Part shown: positions 5,935 to 12,447 of the stretch, one piece after another
How positions within the stretch are numbered: position 1 is the first letter of the stretch
Layout: every line of letters starts with the position of its first letter
Assembly (NCBI GenBank): GCA_937952925.1
Contig: CALFYA010000457.1
Location: 1 to 13,544 of the forward strand
From: an uncultured Moraxellaceae bacterium
GTDB lineage: Bacteria > Pseudomonadota > Gammaproteobacteria > Pseudomonadales > Moraxellaceae
Direction of reading: 5' to 3'
Length of the DNA: 13,544 nt
Translations under genes and position numbers: made by a program
The notes under the pieces: model-generated
Database searches by the model: none
Told to the model about the DNA's origin: nothing
The model's input: the letters and a program-made list of their open reading frames with translations, nothing else

Positions 5935-8685
5935 TTAGCGATCTTCGTAGCGTTGATGCTTGAAGAACACGCCTGTATCGCCAAACGCAGACACAATCAT
6001 CGGTGAGGTCAGCTCAATCTCACCAATTTTCTTCGCACTGCTGCGGCGTTGTGCAGCATACGTTTGATTGGTTGATGGAATAATCGAGGTCTTGATCTCA
6101 GCGCTGGTCGCATACACGTCGTACACTTTGGTGCCCAAGTTCAGCTTGGTCAAATCATAGCGGAAGTCGTGTGGTGTGGTCGCAAACAGGGACTTCACTT
6201 CGGTGCGTGGCACGAAGTAAATCTGCGTCGGGGTCTTCGGCGTGGTCACTGCGGTGCCGTTTTGGTTGACCTTCGCCATGTCACTCATCACCAACAGTGT
6301 GGGCTTGGTCGATACCGCAGAGAACAAGGCGGTGGTACCCAAGGTTTCGTTGATTTCTGGCGACACGTAGTTGGACAACTCATTGGCAAAGAAGTTGTAG
6401 TTGGTACCTTGACCCGACAAGGTATACAGCGCCGAGACGTTTTGTGAGGGCTGACCATCCACAAACAATTTGAGCGCAAGCCCTGGTGCAAAGCCACGAT
6501 CCGCCGGATCACCGGTCACCGACAAGCGCAGCAAGCCATGATTGGTGCCTTTGAACAAACCAGTATAACCAAGGGTATTGGCAACAGGGACAAACTTCAC
6601 CTTCGCCATCGCGCCATGCGGATGGATCGGTTTTTTGTAGCCTGCTGGAGCAACATCAGTACGGTCTTTGACTTTTTTGGTCAAAATCGAGCTGATCAAA
6701 CCACCCACATCAACCTTTGGAATCGCTGGCATGGTGGTGGTGTATTGGGTGCGCATCGCACCGTTGATCCACAGGTGATCTTGTTTGGCTTGTGCCGGCC
6801 ATTTGTCATAGTCGGCGGGCATATTCAAGCCCCATGGCTTAAACGCGTTGTCCATGCCCACAAGGCTGGAGGCCAGCTCAGGGTGGTGACGCTTTAACAC
6901 ATCAACCATGGTGTTGTTTTCGACCCAATCTAGACCCTCAGCGGTATAGATTTCGGCACGATAATCACTGGTATAAAAACGGTCAGTCATCAGACGACGT
7001 GACGCATTCAAGATAAAGATCTGGAAGGCGGTTTCACCAAACGCAAAACCTTCAGGGCGAGTGGTTTCTGCCAACATCCCCACCAAGGTGTCGATCTTTT
7101 CAATGTCGTTGCCATAGAGGGTCTTGAGCTTGGTCAAGGTGGCGGCATCGGTGGTCAGATCTTCAAATTTGGTAATCGGGTTTAGGCGAATTTGACGACG
7201 GAACTCGTTGTAACGTGGCACGCCACGCTCACGATCACGCAAAATATCGGTCATTGCCAAGTCGATTTGACCGACCAGCGGGATGGACAGATTGCGCAAG
7301 AAATTCGGGTAGTTGTTGAGGGTCAGGGCACCAGGGTGGGTGATCCCAAACGAATACCACAGACGATCTGCACGCTCAGAGGACAGCATGCTTTCAGCAT
7401 CGCGATCACGGGTGTTTTCCAAGGCCACTTTTTTGGCGACCACATTAGAACCCACGTCATACACTTCGACGTTGTCACGCAACAACGGGTGCATGCGATA
7501 CACCGCAACAAACTCTTCGGTCAGGGTATACGGGACGCCTGCGTTGTCAGTGGCGGCTGAGCCAACCAAACCACCCAAAGCATGATCCACAAAGCTGGTG
7601 CCTACCCCGCCTGAAGTGTTGGGATTAAAGCCCAAGATGGTGGCCAAGAACGAGTCGGTTTTGGCCAAATCTTCTTTGATTTTTTTCACTTCATCTTGGT
7701 ATTTGTCGCGGTTGGCACGCTCACCGGTCAGCCCCCACCAGTTGGCGTACATGGCACGCTCAGTCACTGGGTTGGCAATCAGTGCAGGTGTCCATTCGAC
7801 GGTGTGGATTTTGGCCATCAATGCGGCGTTGATCAAACGGGCGCGGTCATAAATCCATTGGTCGGTTTGGGTTGGGTATTTTTGTTTGAGCATGCTGGCA
7901 ATCGCGTTGTGCTCTTTGGTGAACAGCTGGTGCAGCATGCTCAAGCCAACCCACCAGTTTTCGTTAAAACCGGTCACCGGCTTGCCACTGAGCAACTCAG
8001 TCGGCAGGGTGCCGTTGGCGTTGATTTTCAGTTTGCCATCGACAAAGCTACGCAGCTTGTCGCTGGTCTCTTTGCTGCTGCCATAGATTTGCGAGCCATC
8101 CCACCAGTGAGTGTTGTGGTTGCGATAGGTGGCCGGACGATTGGCATCGGCAGCGGTACGCGTCGGATCGGCTTGGGTACGACGCACGTCCATATAACCC
8201 GTGCCCAGTGGATCACCGGCAGGCTTGGGTACGCGGATGGGGTTGTTGGTCTGATTGGGACCATGATCCACCCAGTCGTGTACCATAAACTGAATCCACG
8301 ATGCTGCAATAAAGTTGACGCTGGTGGCTGGCTTAAATTCGCCACGCGACATCAACACATTACTGACTTGACGGGGATTGGGCGACAGCAAGGTGTTGGC
8401 TTCGGTTTCGCCAGGGGTGAAGGTGGGGTTGACGTTACGACCAAAACGACGGTACACCGAGCCTTCCGCAGGATTGCTCAAGATGTTACACGTGCCATCT
8501 TCGGTACGGGCGATTTTACTGCGCGCATCACAGACGATCTTGCTGTTGTACTGCGCGTAATTTTCCAAGTCAAACAAGTTGTTTTTCATCAACTCTTCGC
8601 GTTCGATCCCAATGGTGATCAAACCTGCTGCGATGCCGAGCGTGCCAAATTTGGTCCATGCCGGCCATGTCACCCAGATTGCCAT
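5935..8685 (-). CDS. Alpha-dioxygenase-type haem peroxidase fused to a catalase-like C-terminal domain
   Basis: A 916-residue protein. Residues about 90-650 match the animal haem-peroxidase/cyclooxygenase superfamily, closest in motif to fatty-acid alpha-dioxygenases: distal His in QFMVHDWVDH (H136), KIHTVEW (H294), the catalytic-Tyr/haem-ligand pair in VYRMH (Y396, H399), and the Arg-bearing ASRRLMTDRFYT. Such enzymes add O2 to the alpha carbon of fatty acids. Usual alpha-dioxygenases end near 640 residues; here about 235 more follow (682-916). That part has a catalase-like stretch, HPHGAMAKVKF, then LLRLS, GFAPGLALKLFVDG and a FGDTGVFFKHQR end. I infer a second, possibly haem-binding domain acting on the hydroperoxide product. 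A short hydrophobic segment (12-27) may anchor the protein; no classical signal peptide is evident. ATG 8685 is well supported by AGAGG (8694-8698) 8 nt upstream. Substrate is inferred from family only. Confidence 0.82.
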   Translation of the reverse strand: MAIWVTWPAWTKFGTLGIAAGLITIGIEREELMKNNLFDLENYAQYNSKIVCDARSKIARTEDGTCNILSNPAEGSVYRRFGRNVNPTFTPGETEANTLLSPNPRQVSNVLMSRGEFKPATSVNFIAASWIQFMVHDWVDHGPNQTNNPIRVPKPAGDPLGTGYMDVRRTQADPTRTAADANRPATYRNHNTHWWDGSQIYGSSKETSDKLRSFVDGKLKINANGTLPTELLSGKPVTGFNENWWVGLSMLHQLFTKEHNAIASMLKQKYPTQTDQWIYDRARLINAALMAKIHTVEWTPALIANPVTERAMYANWWGLTGERANRDKYQDEVKKIKEDLAKTDSFLATILGFNPNTSGGVGTSFVDHALGGLVGSAATDNAGVPYTLTEEFVAVYRMHPLLRDNVEVYDVGSNVVAKKVALENTRDRDAESMLSSERADRLWYSFGITHPGALTLNNYPNFLRNLSIPLVGQIDLAMTDILRDRERGVPRYNEFRRQIRLNPITKFEDLTTDAATLTKLKTLYGNDIEKIDTLVGMLAETTRPEGFAFGETAFQIFILNASRRLMTDRFYTSDYRAEIYTAEGLDWVENNTMVDVLKRHHPELASSLVGMDNAFKPWGLNMPADYDKWPAQAKQDHLWINGAMRTQYTTTMPAIPKVDVGGLISSILTKKVKDRTDVAPAGYKKPIHPHGAMAKVKFVPVANTLGYTGLFKGTNHGLLRLSVTGDPADRGFAPGLALKLFVDGQPSQNVSALYTLSGQGTNYNFFANELSNYVSPEINETLGTTALFSAVSTKPTLLVMSDMAKVNQNGTAVTTPKTPTQIYFVPRTEVKSLFATTPHDFRYDLTKLNLGTKVYDVYATSAEIKTSIIPSTNQTYAAQRRSSAKKIGEIELTSPMIVSAFGDTGVFFKHQRYEDR

Positions 8686-8762
8686 AAGCGCATCCTCTTG
8701 TTGTTTTCATACGGCATGTTGCGAGCACCGTGCTAGCGACCAATGCCATCTCATCGAAAACC

Positions 8763-8789
8763 ACAATAAAAGATCGTTCCGTTTGGCAA
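8763..8789 (-). promoter_or_regulatory. Weak candidate promoter for the peroxidase gene
   Basis: On the minus strand TTGCCA (8784-8789, 5/6) is followed after 15 bp by TATTGT (8763-8768, 4/6). The spacing is shorter than ideal, so confidence is low. It is the best pair I find in the 185-bp gap between the Thg1-like gene and the peroxidase gene, which otherwise holds no gene. Confidence 0.25.
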
Positions 8790-8805
8790 CACTGTGCTGA
8801 AGGAT

Positions 8806-8814
8806 GGGGGGGGG
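8806..8814 (+). repeat. G9 homopolymer upstream of the peroxidase gene
   Basis: Nine consecutive G (C9 on the coding strand of the peroxidase) sit about 120 bp before its start codon, followed by ATGGGG. A small dyad, GGAAT-N4-ATTCC (8819-8832), is adjacent. Poly-G tracts of this length are prone to slippage in replication. Here the tract lies outside coding sequence, so any effect would be on promoter or leader spacing. Confidence 0.6.
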
Positions 8815-8870
8815 ATGGGGAATAATAATTCCTATGCCAACCAGCTCACATTTCCCTACCCGACGGGCGT

Positions 8871-9641
8871 TTAGGGGGTGGGCAGCCGCTGCTCACGCAA
8901 CCAGCGCCGATACTCCTCATGAAAAGGCAATGCTTCATCCACCACCAAAGTCCGACGTGTGGTCAGGCGGGTTTCTTGGGTTTTGGGGTTCATCCCCACT
9001 TTTTCGACCACATCGTAATAAAATCCTGTCCCTCGTTTTTGCCACAACGGCACATCGTTGAAATTGAGTCCGCTGTGTTGGTAGAGCAACTCATGTTTGT
9101 CTTGGGTCAACATCGATTTGAGCTGTTGGGTGGCCTGCACCGCACTGTGACCTTGACCTCGCAGCATCCAATAACAGTGCGCGTTTAAGGCGTTACGATG
9201 TGCGTCTTCTTGTCGCCAGACAAAATAATCTTCAACCAATCCCAGATTAGGCAGTTGACTGATTCGACAATCAAAGGCAGCAAGCTCACCCAAATGCAAA
9301 CTCATCCACGCACTCGCCTCACCGGCCAAAACCGACTCATACTTGCGAGTTTTGCGGCCAAATACTTGGATATCTTGAGGAAACAACAGTGAAATCTCAT
9401 CACTTTGCTGATACGCATAGCGCACCGGAAAACCACAATTCATCAAATGCTGGGTTGTCCCTTGCATCAAAGCTTTAAAGCGCTCATCAAATGGTGCCTC
9501 AAACTGCCCCGTCGATTTGGTGAGGCGGGTGAAATGACGTCCATCAATACGCGCCACCATCCACAGCTCAGGCAGCACACACACATCAAACGCCGTTTCA
9601 TATTGGCGCAGACGCGCATCTAAATCAGAGAATCGGCTCAT
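8871..9641 (-). CDS. Thg1-like protein, 3'-5' nucleotide polymerase (tRNA 5'-end repair)
   Basis: A 256-residue member of the tRNA-His guanylyltransferase (Thg1) family, which adds nucleotides in the 3'-5' direction to tRNA 5' ends. Visible: the metal-binding ARIDGRHFTRL (D33), QQSDEISLLF (D81, E82), basic FGRKTRKY (95-101), then VWRQEDAHRNALN (141-153) and RGTGFYYD. The two carboxylate centres needed for two-metal catalysis are intact. The eukaryotic HINN motif linked to tRNA-His recognition reads HRNA here (H148, R149, N150). Bacterial Thg1-like proteins with such changes act in vitro as template-dependent 5'-end repair enzymes on various tRNAs, so repair is the likelier role. ATG 9641 lies inside the last codons of the kinase gene (17-nt overlap), which indicates translational coupling. 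No clear terminator follows the stop. Confidence 0.88.
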   Translation of the reverse strand: MSRFSDLDARLRQYETAFDVCVLPELWMVARIDGRHFTRLTKSTGQFEAPFDERFKALMQGTTQHLMNCGFPVRYAYQQSDEISLLFPQDIQVFGRKTRKYESVLAGEASAWMSLHLGELAAFDCRISQLPNLGLVEDYFVWRQEDAHRNALNAHCYWMLRGQGHSAVQATQQLKSMLTQDKHELLYQHSGLNFNDVPLWQKRGTGFYYDVVEKVGMNPKTQETRLTTRRTLVVDEALPFHEEYRRWLREQRLPTP

Positions 9642-10077
9642 GGTGGATCTGTTGAATACTCAAGTGTTGATCTTGCCATATCACCTCATACAATTCATCA
9701 AAGCCCTCGGCAAAACTTGGCATTTGCCAACGACGTGCCGCGTCTTTGATGGCCACATCCGGCACTTGTCTGGCCGGTGGACGTGAGCGATTGTGTAGCA
9801 GGCAATCGGCGACTGACACGGCAAAATAATAGCCAATCACCCGAAACCCTGCGGCTTTGGCGGCCGGAATATAACGCGCTCGATCAGCGACACTTGGATT
9901 GGTATTGTCGATCACCAGCCGTTGTTGAGTTTGCAAACACACCTGCAAGAATCGCTGCTCACGATGACGGGTGTTGAGCACATCAAGGCTAATCAGCACA
10001 TGGCTATAGCGAAACTGTTGATCAAATAAACTCGATTTGCCACTGCCTTGTAGCCCCATCAAAATGACTGCTTGCAT
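9625..10077 (-). CDS. P-loop polynucleotide 5'-kinase-like protein
   Basis: This 150-residue protein resembles the kinase domain of T4 polynucleotide kinase. It has P-loop GLQGSGKSS (8-16), Asp32 in ISLDVLNTRHRE (the T4-like D-x-x-R region that contacts the 5'-OH end), DNTNPS (57-62), and a lid with R97, R99 and R103 followed by VPDVAI and EGFDELYEV. These suit transfer of ATP gamma-phosphate to a 5'-OH RNA or DNA end. No HAD phosphatase domain is attached, so 3'-phosphate or cyclic-phosphate removal must come from elsewhere. AGGA (10085-10088) lies 7 nt before the ATG and overlaps the stop codon of the upstream CWC gene. The 3' end overlaps the Thg1-like gene by 17 nt. Kinase activity is inferred; a small metabolite kinase is the main alternative. 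Confidence 0.78.
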   Translation of the reverse strand: MQAVILMGLQGSGKSSLFDQQFRYSHVLISLDVLNTRHREQRFLQVCLQTQQRLVIDNTNPSVADRARYIPAAKAAGFRVIGYYFAVSVADCLLHNRSRPPARQVPDVAIKDAARRWQMPSFAEGFDELYEVIWQDQHLSIQQIHHEPIL

Positions 10078-10086
10078 TGCGCGATC

Positions 10087-10461
10087 CTATTTAGGTTTGA
10101 CGTTGGCATGACCATACGGACAATGCCGACACGCATGCCCACAGCACTGCCCCCGCTTGAGATGAAACCAGCGACTAAACACATACAACCCTTGCTCAAT
10201 GGTGTAATCCACCCCTTCAATCAAATCTTGCCCTTGCCATGCTACGGCATCAGTGGGCGCCACCTGATACACCACCCCATCATCAAAACGCTGTGCCAGT
10301 GTGCGCTGCAACACCTCACTCAAACAACCACGACACCAACAAGCCGCTTGAGGATCAAGTGCCAACATAGCGGGTAAATCCATACACCAGCATTGCGCTT
10401 GGCCTGCTGCAATCTGACAGCCAACGGACTGCCCACAGCGTGGACACGTTTGATTAGACAC
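10087..10461 (-). CDS. Cysteine-rich CWC / DUF5522 domain protein
   Basis: A 124-residue protein with two cysteine-rich halves. The N-terminal half has CPRCG (6-10), C15, CWC (24-26) and CWCRGC (41-46), the pattern of the cysteine-rich CWC family, probably zinc-binding. The C-terminal half (84-116) runs VDYTIEQGLYVFSRWFHLKRG then CCGHACRHCPYG, which matches the small conserved DUF5522 domain. Neither has an assigned reaction that I know of. I chose GTG 10461 because GGAG (10469-10472) lies 7 nt upstream and the product starts MSNQTCPRCG; another in-frame GTG at 10476 would add five residues. It is the first gene of the kinase/Thg1-like operon, with only 9 nt to the kinase start, so a part in nucleic-acid repair or RNA binding is a reasonable guess, not more. 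Confidence 0.78.
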   Translation of the reverse strand: MSNQTCPRCGQSVGCQIAAGQAQCWCMDLPAMLALDPQAACWCRGCLSEVLQRTLAQRFDDGVVYQVAPTDAVAWQGQDLIEGVDYTIEQGLYVFSRWFHLKRGQCCGHACRHCPYGHANVKPK

Positions 10462-10468
10462 GATTGCA

Positions 10469-10472
10469 CTCC
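10469..10472 (-). promoter_or_regulatory. Ribosome binding site deciding the CWC start
   Basis: GGAG on the minus strand is 7 nt before GTG 10461. The competing GTG at 10476 would put this site inside the coding region and has no equivalent motif of its own. Confidence 0.6.
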
Positions 10473-10508
10473 ACACGATGGACTGGCATTCCCATAGATT
10501 GACCTAAA

Positions 10509-10535
10509 TGACCAAACCGCGTGACTATTTGGTCA
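10509..10535. promoter_or_regulatory. Operator-like dyad TGACCAAA-N11-TTTGGTCA
   Basis: A perfect 8-bp inverted repeat (10509-10516 and 10528-10535) with an 11-bp centre lies in the divergent spacer. A third, imperfect copy (TGACCTAA, 10500-10507) precedes it as a direct repeat. On the minus strand it falls directly after a weak promoter (TTCAAA 10560-10565, 18 bp, TGTTAT 10536-10541), so a bound repressor would cover the start site of the CWC-kinase-Thg1 operon. No T-run follows, so it is not a convincing terminator. Confidence 0.45.
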
Positions 10536-10565
10536 ATAACAATGGTTGAAAATACACCTTTTGAA
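10536..10565 (-). promoter_or_regulatory. Weak candidate promoter for the CWC-kinase-Thg1 operon
   Basis: On the minus strand TTCAAA (10560-10565, 4/6) and TGTTAT (10536-10541, 4/6) are 18 bp apart, about 75 bp before the CWC start. The dyad described at 10509-10535 lies immediately downstream. Box quality is modest, so activation or an alternative sigma factor is possible. Confidence 0.3.
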
Positions 10566-10566
10566 C

Positions 10567-10585
10567 GCGCATGATAATCATTCCC
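10567..10585 (+). promoter_or_regulatory. Fur-box-like sequence before DUF2147
   Basis: The 19-mer containing ATGATAATCATT matches about 14 of 19 positions of the classical Fur box, with GATAATCATT intact. It includes the perfect short palindrome ATGAT-A-ATCAT. It lies in the divergent spacer 55 bp before the DUF2147 start, a sensible position for repression. Iron control of this gene is inference. Confidence 0.35.
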
Positions 10586-10639
10586 CCCTCGGACTGATGA
10601 GAGATCGGTCTGTTCCTGCCACACAATGGAGTGTTGATC

Positions 10640-11074
10640 ATGCATCGTCGTATTATTGCCCTGCTCGGGCTGAGCTTGAGCGCTCTGGTACATGCAGCAG
10701 ATCCCCTTGCTGAAACCACATGGCGTACCTTTGATGATGTCAGCGGTAAACCCAAGGTTTTGGTTCAATTTCATGAAAAAAACGGCGTGCTGACCGGCGT
10801 GATTACCCAGCGCCTTGCAGGTAGCACGGTCAGCCATTGCAGCTTATGTAAAGGCAAGCAAAAAGGACAGCCTCTTGAAGGCTTACAAATCATCAGCCAA
10901 CTCAAACCTGATGGTGCTGGTGGCTATCAAAACGGGGAAATCTTAGACCCCAAAACCGGCAAAACCTACAGTCTCAAAGGCAAACTCAGCAAAGACGGTC
11001 AAAAGCTTGAGTTGCGCGGCTTTTTGGGATTCTCCTTGCTTGGACGTGACCAAACATGGACGCGTGAAAAATAA
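10640..11074 (+). CDS. Secreted DUF2147 family protein
   Basis: A 144-residue protein with a short signal peptide (MHRR, a leucine-rich core, likely cleavage after VHA at about residue 19). The mature part matches DUF2147 along its length: TTWRTFDDVSGKPKVLVQF near the start, a CSLCKG cysteine pair, then GLQIISQLKP, YQNGEILDPKTGKTYSLKG and LELRGFLGFSLLGRDQTW. The family is a small beta-rich periplasmic protein of unknown biochemical role, common in Proteobacteria. ATG 10640 is supported by GGAG (10628-10631) 8 nt upstream; an in-frame GTG at 10631 overlaps that site. It is transcribed away from the CWC operon, and a strong hairpin follows its stop. The Fur-like site in its upstream region is the only hint on control. 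Confidence 0.85.
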   Translation: MHRRIIALLGLSLSALVHAADPLAETTWRTFDDVSGKPKVLVQFHEKNGVLTGVITQRLAGSTVSHCSLCKGKQKGQPLEGLQIISQLKPDGAGGYQNGEILDPKTGKTYSLKGKLSKDGQKLELRGFLGFSLLGRDQTWTREK

Positions 11075-11082
11075 CTCAAACC

Positions 11083-11108
11083 GCGCACTGCTGATGGCAG
11101 CAGTGCGC
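11083..11108. terminator. Bidirectional terminator between DUF2147 and CPA2 antiporter genes
   Basis: A perfect 11-bp GC-rich stem (GCGCACTGCTG at 11083-11093 and its complement at 11098-11108) closes a 4-nt loop. It starts 8 nt after the DUF2147 stop and 9 nt beyond the antiporter stop (minus strand). Plus-strand flank TATCTTCATTT and minus-strand flank GGTTTGAGTTATTTTT are both T-rich, so it can end both convergent transcripts. Confidence 0.78.
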
Positions 11109-11117
11109 TATCTTCAT

Positions 11118-12359
11118 TTAAGTGCTAGGCAAGTGTCGGGCTTGCTCACGACTAATCATCACCCGCAACACAATCGGGGCAAACACCGTCGTGCCCACAA
11201 TCATCACCACCAACTCCGCAAACAGCAGCTCCGACAGCAACCCTGTGGACAATCCAATTCCCACCACAATCAAGCCCACTTCACCGCGTGGCACCATGCC
11301 CACTCCAACCTTGTTGGCAGTTGCAAAGCCTTGACTTGGGGTAATTGCAAGCCCCGCCAGCCATTTGCCAACAATCGCAATCAAGGTCAACACTGCACCA
11401 CTGATCAGCACCTCAGAACTGCCGAGCAACGCGAGTGGCAACTGCACCCCGACCATGGCAAAAAACACCGGTGCCAAAAAGCTCTCAAGCGCGTGGACTT
11501 TGTCCTCAAAATCGTATTGATCCCGCACTTCGGCCAGCACCATCCCAATCAAGAACGCGCCAATAATTGGGGCGAGACCCGCCACACCTGATAGCGCAGC
11601 AAAACCTAGACTGAGCGACACACACAAACCAAATCCATTTGAGACCAACATCGGATCGATTTGTTTTTGAATCCGGTTGATCAGCGGCACACCCACCACC
11701 AATACCGCAATCACAAACCCAATCGACAGCGACAGGGTCGATACCACCCCCATCACACTGATCTCACCACCAGCGCTCATGCCAGACACCACGCCCAAAA
11801 TCGACAACCCCAAAATGTCGTCAATCACTGCGGCACCCAGAATAATCTGTGCATAGCGGCTATCGAGTACGCCCAGTTCTTTGAGCACCTGTGCGGTAAT
11901 GCCTACACTGGTCGCCACCATCGCCGTACCAATAAACAGATTTTCAAGTCGGCTGTAGTCATTGAACATGCCAAACAAATAGCCACCGAGCATCGGCAGC
12001 GCAATACCAATGATGGCAACAATCAGCGCTTCTTTGCCCACCGACAGCAAATCTTTTAGGCGGGTCTCCAAGCCGACCATAAACATCAAAAAGATTGCCC
12101 CAAACTCCGCCAGCGCTTGTAAGGTGATATTCACCTCCACCAAACCCAGTACACTAGGGCCGACCAGCACGCCTGCAAACACCTGACCAATCACGCGTGG
12201 CTGTTTGAGTTTGGTTGCAATAAAGCCCAGCACCTGTGCCGACAACACCAGCACAAACAAGGCAAACAAGATTTTGGATAACTCGGCATGTGCCTCCCCT
12301 CCTGCAGCAAATGCGCAAAAGGGCAGCATGCCCGCAAAGATCAACGCGAGTTTTTTCAT
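11118..12359 (-). CDS. CPA2-family monovalent cation/proton antiporter with signal-like N-terminus
   Basis: A 413-residue membrane transporter of the Na+/H+ exchanger superfamily, with about a dozen hydrophobic segments. It shows the conserved QPRVIGQVFAGVLVGPSVLG block (53-72), MFMVGLETRL (92-101), ATSVGIT (149-155) and the ion-site carboxylate pair in AAVIDDILGL (D180-D181). The DD pair is typical of electrogenic Na+/H+ or K+/H+ exchange in CPA2/NapA-like proteins. No C-terminal TrkA/RCK regulatory domain is attached, unlike KefB and KefC. The N-terminus (MKKL, hydrophobic core, AFA at about 16-18, then a polar stretch with His) looks like a cleavable signal peptide before the first transmembrane helix. 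ATG 12359 gives this start with GGA 9 nt upstream; an in-frame ATG at 12368 adds only MTL. It lies downstream of the NhaD gene, separated by a terminator. Confidence 0.82.
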   Translation of the reverse strand: MKKLALIFAGMLPFCAFAAGGEAHAELSKILFALFVLVLSAQVLGFIATKLKQPRVIGQVFAGVLVGPSVLGLVEVNITLQALAEFGAIFLMFMVGLETRLKDLLSVGKEALIVAIIGIALPMLGGYLFGMFNDYSRLENLFIGTAMVATSVGITAQVLKELGVLDSRYAQIILGAAVIDDILGLSILGVVSGMSAGGEISVMGVVSTLSLSIGFVIAVLVVGVPLINRIQKQIDPMLVSNGFGLCVSLSLGFAALSGVAGLAPIIGAFLIGMVLAEVRDQYDFEDKVHALESFLAPVFFAMVGVQLPLALLGSSEVLISGAVLTLIAIVGKWLAGLAITPSQGFATANKVGVGMVPRGEVGLIVVGIGLSTGLLSELLFAELVVMIVGTTVFAPIVLRVMISREQARHLPST

Positions 12360-12447
12360 CAAGGTCATTCCAAAACAAAAATTTTTAACGACTCAAAACT
12401 AATCGGTTTTCACTTGAGATACCGTCTTGATTGTGTTGGAAAATGGC

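Noticed and set aside
7696..8736. Long open frame (346 codons) on the plus strand, antisense to the peroxidase gene
   Set aside because: It lies wholly opposite a gene with clear catalytic motifs, has no recognisable domain, and its composition is that of a codon-bias shadow.
10509..10535. Reading the TGACCAAA dyad as a transcription terminator
   Set aside because: Stem is only 8 bp with an 11-nt loop, no T-run follows on either strand, and it sits between divergent genes where no terminator is needed.
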